Shown: positions 1 to 6,723 of the stretch, one piece after another | Numbering within the stretch: position 1 is the first letter of the stretch | How the letters are laid out: every line of letters starts with the position of its first letter | Source of the DNA: Deltaproteobacteria bacterium | Lineage (GTDB): Bacteria > Desulfobacterota > Syntrophia > Syntrophales > UBA5619 | NCBI GenBank assembly: GCA_026388345.1 | Contig: JAPLJY010000037.1 | Coordinates: 1-24,370 of the forward strand | Direction: 5' to 3' | DNA: 24,370 nucleotides | The notes under the pieces: model-generated | Database searches by the model: none | Told to the model about the DNA's origin: nothing | What the model saw: only the letters and a program-made list of their open reading frames with translations | Made by a program: the position numbers and the translations under genes

Positions 1-169
1 TGCCGGGTGCGATGCCCACCAGCATAAAGACGAGGTGAACGAAATAGCGTGCCCAGACAATCAGCGGAACGGCAAAGAAAGCGGTCAGATACTTCGAGAA
101 CGTATCCAGTACGGCGAAGAGGAAGGTCGCGATCAATATGAAGATGATGCCATAAAGTCTATGTTGCAC
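1..169 (-). CDS. EamA/DMT-family transporter, N-terminal part (runs off the left edge)
   Basis: Reading the minus strand from a GTG at 169 gives about 56 residues beginning (M)QHRLYGIIFILIATFLFA and continuing VLDTFSKYL, then an aromatic stretch containing IVWARYFVHLVFML. A first helix followed by D-x-x-x-K and a W-A-R-Y-x-x-H second helix is the standard N-terminus of EamA-type drug/metabolite transporters, inner-membrane proteins of about 300 residues with ten helices. The C-terminal part lies outside the window. The GTG is chosen because no ATG occurs in frame and the family normally starts only a few residues before the first helix; no good ribosome-binding site is visible, so the start is uncertain. 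A sigma70-like promoter with an internal palindrome lies about 210 bases upstream. Substrate cannot be told. Confidence 0.72.
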   Translation of the reverse strand, partial: MQHRLYGIIFILIATFLFAVLDTFSKYLTAFFAVPLIVWARYFVHLVFMLVGIAPG

Positions 170-543
170 GATGAGTTGAAATCCATAAGTTGAAATAGAA
201 ACGGGCACTGTCGATTATCTTGCCGGCGGCGAGGCCGACCTGGCCGCAGCCCTGAACAACAATATGGTCGGCGGTAATGTCGTACAGTTGTACGGCGGCA
301 AGTAGCGCTCCGAACGGTGGCCGGTGCCGTGATTTCGGCGGCGAGCAGTTCTCCGCTGACAAGGCATTGCTTTTTCGCGGAGAAAACATAGGACAAGACG
401 ACCTTGTCTGTCAATGGGAAACTGGCCGCACAATATCCGGATATGACATTCGCGATAGGGGATGAACTCAATGGATTAAATTACGGGAGGTCAAATGCCG
501 CCGGGGTATGAAAAGATGCCTGAAAGCGGATCTGCTCAACGTA
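170..543. other. Gene-free stretch with a promoter/operator
   Basis: About 370 bases lie between the EamA start and the MFS stop. Open frames here are short, overlap each other on both strands and match nothing I recognise. One minus frame contains ADHIVVQGCGQVGLAAGK, which resembles the nucleotide-binding loop of zinc alcohol dehydrogenases; this could be chance or a remnant. The main signal is the minus-strand promoter at 385-414, annotated separately. Confidence 0.5.
385..414 (-). promoter_or_regulatory. Sigma70-like promoter with a palindromic operator in the spacer
   Basis: On the minus strand TTGACA (414-409) is followed after 18 bases by TATGTT (390-385). The spacer is almost entirely a perfect inverted repeat, GACAAG-N5-CTTGTC (392-408), the size and position expected for a TetR-type repressor site. 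The flanking sequence (409-426) is nearly identical to that of the MFS promoter at 1804-1821. It probably drives the EamA gene with a leader of about 210 bases. No regulator gene is in the window. Confidence 0.55.
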
Positions 544-1737
544 TCAAGCGCTTCCGGTTTGTGGAGGCTCTACGGTCCGTCGGAGCAATTGGGCAAGGGG
601 GAGAGTGACAAGGACGACTGCGGCCAAAAGGGCCAGTGTCACAGGCACCCCGGCCGCGTCTGAGAGAAGGCCGAACAGGGGCGGCGCCAACGCGCCCGAG
701 CCGATACCGATCGTGTAGAACAGACCATAGACACGCGCCGTGCGCTCCGGCACCACCAGTTCCGCCACCGTGCCGTACAGGACTGATGAGGTGCCGTTCA
801 GCGCGATCCCCAGAACCGGGAGGAGGACCAACGATGGCGTCACGGGCAGCGCCAGCAGCACGAGGATGCCCAGGCCCGTCGCGGCTTCGGTGACGAGGAC
901 CGTCCGGATGATGCCCAGACGCTCGGCCAGAATTCCACAGACGAATTTTCCTGCTGCTCCCCCAGCAAAAGTCAGACCCAGGGCAAGCCCGATCAGATTC
1001 ATCCCTGCGCCCTTGCTGAGCAGGAGGAACGGCAAGTACGTGAGGAAGACGGTTCGCGACCCGTTGTCAATACCGTGAATAATAGAGAGCAGCGAGAAGC
1101 CCCGCGCGTTCCGGATTCCCCACCCACTGGCCTTGCGCCCGGCTGCACGGCTCGCCTGAACTTCTCCGCGGGCCGGTGCCAGCGATGCGAGGACAAAAAA
1201 AATGGCAACCGCGGTGGCGAAAACAACCAGTCCCATACCCTGCGCGGCCCAGCGCCAACCCGCCCAGGCCGTGAAGAAGGCCACGCAGGCCGGCCACGTC
1301 ACTTTGCCCAGATCGCCGGAGAAGTTATAGATGCCGAGGGCAGCCCGCCGCGGACCCTCCTCGTAAGCCCGGGAGACCAGCGAAGACGACAACGGATGCT
1401 GTGTGCCCGACCCGAGGCCGCCGATCACCAGAAAAACGAGGAGTGAAGCGAAACTTCCCGCCGTGCCAAGGCACAGAAAACCGGCCGCCGTGAACAACGT
1501 CCCGGCTGCCAGAACGCGCGGTTCGCCCCAGTGTTCGGCCAGGAATCCCGCCGGAATCTGGAAGAGGGCCAATGCGCCGGAATATCCGGTCCGCAGGAGG
1601 CCAACTTGAGCAAACGAGAGGGAGAACTCACGCGCCCAGACCGGAAAGAGCAGATACAGGAGATCGGAGCAGCCGTCGTGCAGGAAGTGGATGAAGCAGC
1701 TCGCGGCGAGCGTCGCGCGAGGCCGGCGTTGGTTCAT
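544..1737 (-). CDS. MFS transporter, fosmidomycin-resistance (FSR)-like
   Basis: A 397-residue inner-membrane protein with about twelve hydrophobic helices, the usual MFS length. Residues 17-21 (HFLHD), 109-115 (GSGTQHP) and 137-145 (YNFSGDLGK) match the pattern of the Fsr (fosmidomycin resistance) branch, proton-driven drug or metabolite exporters. The MFS assignment is safe; the substrate is not known, since many Fsr-like proteins do not act on fosmidomycin. Start ATG at 1737 puts MNQRRPRA just before the first helix; the Shine-Dalgarno is weak (AAGAAAG). A near-consensus promoter (TTGACA-17-TATACT) ends about 43 bases upstream. The gene stands alone; the EamA transporter downstream has its own related promoter, which suggests that one regulator controls both exporters. 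Confidence 0.9.
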   Translation of the reverse strand: MNQRRPRATLAASCFIHFLHDGCSDLLYLLFPVWAREFSLSFAQVGLLRTGYSGALALFQIPAGFLAEHWGEPRVLAAGTLFTAAGFLCLGTAGSFASLLVFLVIGGLGSGTQHPLSSSLVSRAYEEGPRRAALGIYNFSGDLGKVTWPACVAFFTAWAGWRWAAQGMGLVVFATAVAIFFVLASLAPARGEVQASRAAGRKASGWGIRNARGFSLLSIIHGIDNGSRTVFLTYLPFLLLSKGAGMNLIGLALGLTFAGGAAGKFVCGILAERLGIIRTVLVTEAATGLGILVLLALPVTPSLVLLPVLGIALNGTSSVLYGTVAELVVPERTARVYGLFYTIGIGSGALAPPLFGLLSDAAGVPVTLALLAAVVLVTLPLAQLLRRTVEPPQTGSA

Positions 1738-1780
1738 GTGTGCGATTCTTTCTTATAAGGCATGGCTTTTGGGAGGGTGG

Positions 1781-1809
1781 AGTATAAAACGACCGATTTT
1801 GTGTGTCAA
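1781..1809 (-). promoter_or_regulatory. Promoter of the MFS transporter gene
   Basis: Minus-strand TTGACA (1809-1804), 17-base spacer, TATACT (1786-1781): nearly the sigma70 consensus. The spacer has A4/T4 arms around seven bases. The segment from -35 upstream (1804-1821) matches 17 of 18 bases of the promoter at 409-426. Confidence 0.65.
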
Positions 1810-1891
1810 TGGAAAACTGGCTACTGATTACCACTCATAGTCGCGCATATTTCTTAAGTCTCATCGACTGAAGACTACAAGGAAGAAGCTC

Positions 1892-1999
1892 TCATTCTTC
1901 ATTAAATTTGCCATCTCTCCTAATTTTGCTGCATTCACGAAGCAAGCATATGGCTACTTCGCGGTTGCCTCTGGCCCTATCGTGAAGAATACACTTCAT
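1892..1999 (-). CDS. Possible micro-ORF coupled to the AbiEii toxin gene (35 aa)
   Basis: The ATG (1999-1997) overlaps the toxin stop TGA (1998-1996) in the ATGA arrangement typical of translational coupling. It encodes 35 residues: the N-terminal half MKCILHDRARGNREV is followed by a basic segment and the C-terminus is KFNEE. I recognise no family. It may be a real third gene of the operon, the start of a longer gene truncated by later rearrangement, or chance. No own ribosome-binding site and no promoter is visible. Confidence 0.25.
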   Translation of the reverse strand: MKCILHDRARGNREVAICLLRECSKIRRDGKFNEE

Positions 2000-2994
2000 T
2001 GGTTAAATGATTCTTCAAACTGCTTGATAATCGCCATAATCTCGTCAAAGGGCGGCGGTTCTTCGAAAAACATTTCCATGCGCATTGCCTCGTAATCCCG
2101 CTTCCAGTAGCTCAAATGCTCCGGAGAGGGCATTAGGCGCAGTGTCCCCTTGCGTAGCGTATCGTAATTCACCCAACTGACCCTGAAAAAGATCTGCCGG
2201 TGCCGGGCGACGCGACTGAACAATTCCGGATCGGTCGTAGCCTGCGCAGCAATCCCTTTTCGGATCAGGCACCAGAGGTCATAGTAATGACGGGAAAGCC
2301 TGGCCCGACGCGGCTTGTCGGCAGGGCGAAAACTCTCCTCGTGCAAGAGCATCGCCTTTTCCCAGAAAGTCCGTTCGGCTGCCAGTGTTTTCAGGGCAAA
2401 GACGCTTTCCGTGAGCAGATCGGGAAACGCCTCCGCCAGATAGGGTTGGATGATCGGATTTTCGACGGGTTCCGTTTCCGAGCGGGCGCCCAATTCGATT
2501 TTGACGACCGGCCGCACATAAGCAACGCTGCCGGCAAAGACGGACGGATAGTGAAAAAGCAGCGTCTGCCGATCCGGGTCTTCCTCTGCGTCCGCAGGCG
2601 TCAGCCGCCAATCCATGCCATCGGGGAGCATTTCACGAAATCGGTTCTCCAGTGATGGTCCAAGATCCGCCTCAATACGACGGCTGCATTCCTTGATCAG
2701 CCGCTTTTGCTGTTTCCTGCTGAGGGTGTCGCCACCGAAACCGAGGTACTCACGGTCGATGACCACGTCAATATCCTCTGAAAACCGGGAGATCAACCGC
2801 CAGCCTTTGGATAGAGACGTCCCGCCTTTGAAGGTCAGGTGTTCCCCCCATTGCGGCAAACCGAAAAGTTCCCTCAGTGTCCAGCAGACCCAGAAATCCT
2901 TTTCCATACTCGCCGGAGTCAGGCCGAGTCGCTGTTGTCCCTCTTCACAGAGAAGGCGGCGACGATCGGCCGGAAGGCGCAAAAAGGCATCCAT
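1996..2994 (-). CDS. abiEii: AbiEii-type nucleotidyltransferase toxin
   Basis: A 332-residue protein of the AbiEii/AbiGii toxin family (DNA polymerase beta-type nucleotidyltransferase fold). In the type IV or AbiE systems these toxins block growth after phage infection by modifying tRNA or another RNA with nucleotides. Visible motifs are EKDFWVCW (31-38), GGTSLSK (57-63) and FSEDIDVVID (71-80), which hold the catalytic glycine-serine loop and the paired metal-binding aspartates. The frame is open back to 3093, but the start was set at ATG 2994: it has GAGGGG about ten bases upstream, lies four bases after the antitoxin stop, and gives the standard N-terminus MDAFLRLPADRR. Order antitoxin then toxin, in one operon with the gene at 2999-3607. 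The target is unknown. Confidence 0.9.
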   Translation of the reverse strand: MDAFLRLPADRRRLLCEEGQQRLGLTPASMEKDFWVCWTLRELFGLPQWGEHLTFKGGTSLSKGWRLISRFSEDIDVVIDREYLGFGGDTLSRKQQKRLIKECSRRIEADLGPSLENRFREMLPDGMDWRLTPADAEEDPDRQTLLFHYPSVFAGSVAYVRPVVKIELGARSETEPVENPIIQPYLAEAFPDLLTESVFALKTLAAERTFWEKAMLLHEESFRPADKPRRARLSRHYYDLWCLIRKGIAAQATTDPELFSRVARHRQIFFRVSWVNYDTLRKGTLRLMPSPEHLSYWKRDYEAMRMEMFFEEPPPFDEIMAIIKQFEESFNQ

Positions 2995-2998
2995 GCGG

Positions 2999-3607
2999 TC
3001 ATTTCCCCTCTGGCCCGGCAACACGCCGCACAATGGCGGCGATCCATGCCGGGGCGTAGCGAATGTCCTGGAGGAGTTGCTTTTTGTCGTCATCGGACAA
3101 CCGCTTTTGCAGACGGTTCACAACGGCGTCATCCATATGTCGTTGACCGATATGGCGCAGGGCCTGGATGACCAGACCGGAGATCCGCCCAGCGGTTGCC
3201 ATGGCGCGGGGAGTCGTGTGCTGGAAGATAATGACCTGCCTGCCGATCTGCACGCGGCGTCCCGGTCCGTCCGTCAGGAAAACGATCTTCATCGGCACCT
3301 GATCGGAGAGCCCCAGCAGGTTGGCGGCATAGCCCCCGGAGGGCTGCAAAAGGATGTTATCCCGCCCCCTCAGCGCCTTGACGATGGCGTCCGTCGTCGG
3401 GGAAAGGAGACCGAGATCCGGATCTGTGCGCGGGTAATCGTACAATCCGCGGGCCAGGCGGCGCAGCGTTCCTTTTTTCACCAGACGGTGCAGCGCCAGA
3501 TCCACCGCCTGCCGGCTCCCCAGGTCGAGAAAAAAACCTGGGGTGACAACGCAACCCTTCCCATTCCCATATATACGACTTAACATTTTTGAATCAATGC
3601 TTTGCAT
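2999..3607 (-). CDS. abiEi: AbiEi-like antitoxin (DUF6088-type)
   Basis: A 202-residue protein with the N-terminus typical of AbiEi/DUF6088 antitoxins: SKMLSRIYGNGKG, then a winged-helix segment (SRQAVDLALHRLVKKGTLRRLARGLYDYPR, about residues 31-60) followed by an alpha/beta domain. AbiEi proteins both neutralise the AbiEii toxin and repress their own promoter by binding inverted repeats through the winged helix. This fits the 9-bp inverted repeat lying directly on the promoter upstream (3625-3660). ATG 3607 gives the family-like start MQSIDSK; the ribosome-binding site is poor and the leader only about 20 bases. The toxin gene follows after four bases. Confidence 0.87.
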   Translation of the reverse strand: MQSIDSKMLSRIYGNGKGCVVTPGFFLDLGSRQAVDLALHRLVKKGTLRRLARGLYDYPRTDPDLGLLSPTTDAIVKALRGRDNILLQPSGGYAANLLGLSDQVPMKIVFLTDGPGRRVQIGRQVIIFQHTTPRAMATAGRISGLVIQALRHIGQRHMDDAVVNRLQKRLSDDDKKQLLQDIRYAPAWIAAIVRRVAGPEGK

Positions 3608-3624
3608 GACAGATCCATATCATA

Positions 3625-3664
3625 TTTTGTAAGGAAAAATAGCATCTTTTTCTTACAAAAACAA
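3625..3664 (-). promoter_or_regulatory. Promoter and palindromic operator of the AbiE operon
   Basis: Minus-strand TTGTTT (3664-3659), 17 bases, TATTTT (3641-3636). A perfect inverted repeat, TTTTGTAAG (3625-3633) and CTTACAAAA (3652-3660), continues inward as A5 (3635-3639) and T5 (3647-3651) with one bulged G, covering the spacer, the -10 and the likely start of transcription. Position and symmetry suggest autorepression by the AbiEi winged helix. The inner A/T runs could also form a hairpin. Confidence 0.6.
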
Positions 3665-3828
3665 GCGTGCCTTACGATAGTTGTACAGGATACAGAATTT
3701 CACGGTTCAGTTCGGTTTGTACGCCTCTTCCCGCCGCGAACCTGACACGGCCGCCGTACGGATTTAGTCACCTCGAACCAGCGCACCTTTTGACCTTCAT
3801 TCCGGCCGGCCTTGTGCATGATTGAGGA

Positions 3829-5343
3829 TTATCCGCAACCCTCCTCCAGAATCGTATCGATTATCTCCTGTTCCGGCATCCGGTCTTGAACGTGGAGGCC
3901 GAGCCTCATCAACTGCTCACAGTTCGGGTAGGTCATTTTCTTGAGATCCGTGGCGTTGACCTGCGTATGCCCACTAAACAGACGAAAGTGGCGGTCGAAA
4001 AGCGAGGAGTTGAGATACAGGGCCAATCCCTTGGCCATCTGTTCCGGCAGGCCCTTTCCCCCGGCATGAAAGTAATTCAGGTGGTTTTCAAAACCGACGA
4101 GGGACGAAGCAATCCTCCGGGGATCGTATATGGCCGCCACGACGCGCCGCCTCTCCTCCTTCGACGAGAACCGTTTTGTGAGCACATAATAGCCCGCCGC
4201 CACCAGCAAATCCTGCGTTTCCTCGGAAAGCGCGATGGCGTTGGCCTTTTTCCCGGAAAGCGTGGGCCACTTTACGAAACCGTCCTGGAAATGGCAAGCG
4301 TAAACGAGGGGCGCCGTGTCCTCTTCCGGCTGCGGGCGCAGATGCTCCCGCGCACGAAAATCGACGACGCGGCCCGTGGAAACGTCTAGGCCGAGATCAT
4401 GGAGCGTCGCCGTAAAGCACCGCATCCTTTCCACGATCCTGTCATCCGCCTGATTCATGACCAAGTGAATAAAGGCATCCCGGTCTTTCGGCCGGATCAC
4501 TTGATCATAGGGGATGGAGCGGACCGTTGCCCTTTCGAAATCGAGACCTTCGGAGGATGAAACGATGATCCGTTCCGGATTCTTTTCCTCCCGGATGGCA
4601 TGATAGATGACGTTTTCCTGAAGGACATCGTCATCGCCGAAGGCCTTCTTGCGGGACTCGAAGACGTGGATTCGCCGCAGGCTCATCATTTCAAGGAGGG
4701 CAAAACGGAACCGGCGGAAATAGGGGCCGTTGCAGAAACTCCGGGGGGTTATGGCCGACAGTTCACCGCCGGGTGAGAGCATACGCGCCGCCAGCCAGAC
4801 GAATGCCGCATACAGGTTTGATACCTCCATGCCGGCGGCATTGAGCCGTTTGCGCGTGGCCGATTGACCGTTGATCTTCTTGTAGGGCGGATTGAGGATG
4901 GCATGGGTGAACCGCTCGCCCGGTCCGGCAAACAGTCCGTCTTCCGACCGGGCGATGGCGGCGGCGACAAAATCTTCCGCCCGGATCTCCCCGTGAAAGG
5001 CGATCCCCGCCTTTCCGCAGGCAGTTTCACAATGCGCCATCGTTTCAGTCAATTCCGGCAGAATGCGCCTGTCATTTTCATAAGCGGTCACCTCAATGGA
5101 AAGAGGCCGCCTCATTTCCGAAACCAACCTCTCCACATAGGCCGAAAAGAGCACGCCCGCCCCTGCCCCGGCATCGAGAATCCTGACATGATCCAACCGG
5201 TTCGGCGCAAACAGCGACGCCATGAAGCGGGCAATCGCGACCGGTGTCAGAAACTGTCCGATGTCCGCGCGTTCGGCCCGCTGCGTGCGGCCGTTCACGG
5301 CCCGGCGAACATGATCGAGGATATTTAAATATTGTTCCGTCAT
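3829..5343 (-). CDS. N6-adenine DNA methyltransferase (Eco57I/PaeR7I-BsuBI-like), orphan
   Basis: A 504-residue class I methyltransferase that would transfer a methyl group from SAM to adenine N6 in a specific DNA site. Motif X is GQFLTP (29-34), motif I LDAGAGAG (56-63), the motif II acid is in AYEND (88-91), and motif IV is NPPY (151-154). The roughly 300-residue C-terminal part would carry target recognition. Size and architecture resemble stand-alone type II methylases such as M.PaeR7I and M.BsuBI/PstI, whose endonuclease is usually next door. Here no recognisable cognate endonuclease follows: downstream there is only a 39-codon open frame (3700-3819) and then the AbiE operon. The upstream neighbours are a SIR2-like gene and a PD-(D/E)XK-like gene on the same strand. 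Start ATG 5343 gives MTEQYLNILDHV; the ribosome-binding site is weak. The recognition site is unknown. Confidence 0.85.
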   Translation of the reverse strand: MTEQYLNILDHVRRAVNGRTQRAERADIGQFLTPVAIARFMASLFAPNRLDHVRILDAGAGAGVLFSAYVERLVSEMRRPLSIEVTAYENDRRILPELTETMAHCETACGKAGIAFHGEIRAEDFVAAAIARSEDGLFAGPGERFTHAILNPPYKKINGQSATRKRLNAAGMEVSNLYAAFVWLAARMLSPGGELSAITPRSFCNGPYFRRFRFALLEMMSLRRIHVFESRKKAFGDDDVLQENVIYHAIREEKNPERIIVSSSEGLDFERATVRSIPYDQVIRPKDRDAFIHLVMNQADDRIVERMRCFTATLHDLGLDVSTGRVVDFRAREHLRPQPEEDTAPLVYACHFQDGFVKWPTLSGKKANAIALSEETQDLLVAAGYYVLTKRFSSKEERRRVVAAIYDPRRIASSLVGFENHLNYFHAGGKGLPEQMAKGLALYLNSSLFDRHFRLFSGHTQVNATDLKKMTYPNCEQLMRLGLHVQDRMPEQEIIDTILEEGCG

Positions 5344-5699
5344 TAGCCTATCGGGTAAATTGAACCAAGATAATGAAACGGCACCATTTTCACCTCTTTG
5401 ACAAAGGGTGTCCAGGGGGTTTTTTCTCCTTCGCTACGGCATCATCCTTCCTTTTTACAGCTACCTTGTCAATGGAATTATGCTGCATGGCAATTAGGGG
5501 GACATCAGGCAGGTTAGGATTTCGACATCATGCTCATCTGATTTTGGGTGCCCCTCTTTCTGGTTGGCTAAATGAATTGAGACTTGACTGACTTACACCT
5601 ACCTACTATTGGTAATCATAACACGACAGAAATTCACCATTACTAATTGAAACTACGTGCCTTTTCACCCATGTGATGTTGATGCTTTCGTGTAATCCT
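5344..5699. other. Gene-free stretch upstream of the methyltransferase; possible decayed coding sequence
   Basis: The 356 bases hold no clear gene. On the minus strand a 32-codon frame (5488-5390, MQHNSIDKVAVKRKDD then a basic, proline-containing end) is open further upstream to about 5530 and reads like real coding sequence interrupted by stops; it may be the tail of a decayed gene. A TTGACA occurs at 5473-5468 on the minus strand without a clear -10. No terminator or attC site was found. Confidence 0.35.
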
Positions 5700-6674
5700 T
5701 TAGAACTCGTCAGGAATATAGAACAGGTCGGTACTGGTTATCGAAACAATGGACTCCTCAAGAGGAGGAAGAAGCAACTTCAGTCGTTCTATAACCGAAG
5801 CATGATCGTCCTTCGGACATTGAAGGTAAACCCTACGTAGATTTTTCCCTAATTGTTTAAAAATAAAATCATCTACTTTTCTATTGAAATATGGGAAAGA
5901 ATATCCAATTACAACAAGTACAGATACCTCTTCCATGTATGAATGATTTGTTGTTGAGTTCTCCCATGCAAAACAAATGTCAGGTCCCGGCCACCCGAGA
6001 GGCTTTTCCATATATTCTTTATATAAACCTATGGCTGCCTTCCATCCCGCATCAGGCGTTGCATCCCAAACTGAATGAAACCATTTATCAGTGTTACCAG
6101 GGAATTCCCGCCCGCAACATCCATTGATTCTACGGATCTGCCGATTATTAGTTATTTTCTGCTCAACTGCGTCTTTATCCCCACAGAATCCATAAAAAGC
6201 CTTTTCTAATTGTGTATCATAATTCCAAGTGAGAATGCGAAGCTTCTGCGGAAGGCTAATATTCACATTATCATCAAACTCAGCGACCGAAGCGAGAAAC
6301 GAATCGTAGCGCAAATCAACATTTTTCTGTGCCTGCTCTGCAATGAGATAGGCAGAAAGTGTGGCTTTAAGCTTTCGAAGCGTGTCTCGTTCCTTCCGGA
6401 AATAGAGTTTTTTAGCAAACGTATCAACTGACGCGTGGTGAGAGGATTCCTCCGCCAACCACTCAATAGCTATGGCCAACTCCTTACGAGCGTCTCCCCA
6501 TACTGGATCTGTCGAAGGAAGATCGGACTCATCAAGATCGGTCAAGTGTGGCCCAACCATTCTAAGTTTTTTTGCGAATTCAGTTAGGCGTTCAGCAAAT
6601 TGTGAGGCCAATGGCAAAGCATTGCAACTTGCCCCGGCACCCAACAGATATAAAAAAACATCTTCGCCTCTCAT
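5700..6674 (-). CDS. SIR2-superfamily protein, putative NAD-consuming defence effector
   Basis: A 324-residue protein with the Rossmann-like layout of SIR2 domains: GAGAS nucleotide loop (12-16), SVDTFAKKLY helix (82-91), LTWNYDTQLEKAF (148-160, the TxNYD motif) and VVIGYSFPYFNRKVD (254-268). Many bacterial stand-alone SIR2 proteins (ThsA, DSR, SIR2-HerA partners) degrade NAD+ to stop phage growth; that role is inferred from the family. At the place where the catalytic histidine (HG) usually sits, this protein has RINGCCG (182-188), so activity may differ. ATG 6674 has GAGG eight bases upstream. It starts 49 bases after the stop of the PD-(D/E)XK gene, no promoter is evident between them, and both are clearly AT-rich compared with the rest of the window, so they probably form one transferred operon. 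Confidence 0.75.
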   Translation of the reverse strand: MRGEDVFLYLLGAGASCNALPLASQFAERLTEFAKKLRMVGPHLTDLDESDLPSTDPVWGDARKELAIAIEWLAEESSHHASVDTFAKKLYFRKERDTLRKLKATLSAYLIAEQAQKNVDLRYDSFLASVAEFDDNVNISLPQKLRILTWNYDTQLEKAFYGFCGDKDAVEQKITNNRQIRRINGCCGREFPGNTDKWFHSVWDATPDAGWKAAIGLYKEYMEKPLGWPGPDICFAWENSTTNHSYMEEVSVLVVIGYSFPYFNRKVDDFIFKQLGKNLRRVYLQCPKDDHASVIERLKLLLPPLEESIVSITSTDLFYIPDEF

Positions 6675-6723
6675 TAAATTACCTCATAACATGCCATAAT
6701 TCTTATCTTAATCTGCACATGAT

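Noticed and set aside
159..389. 76-codon minus frame overlapping the EamA start
   Set aside because: Its ATG lies within the -10 box of the promoter at 385-414, so it would not be transcribed from there; the dehydrogenase-like stretch is too short to call.
636..1758. Several plus-strand open frames antisense to the MFS gene
   Set aside because: Proline- and arginine-rich translations with no domain; they are antisense shadows of a clear membrane transporter gene.
2995..3093. Upstream extension of the AbiEii toxin to 3093
   Set aside because: It overlaps the antitoxin's coding end and has no conserved residues; ATG 2994 has a good Shine-Dalgarno.
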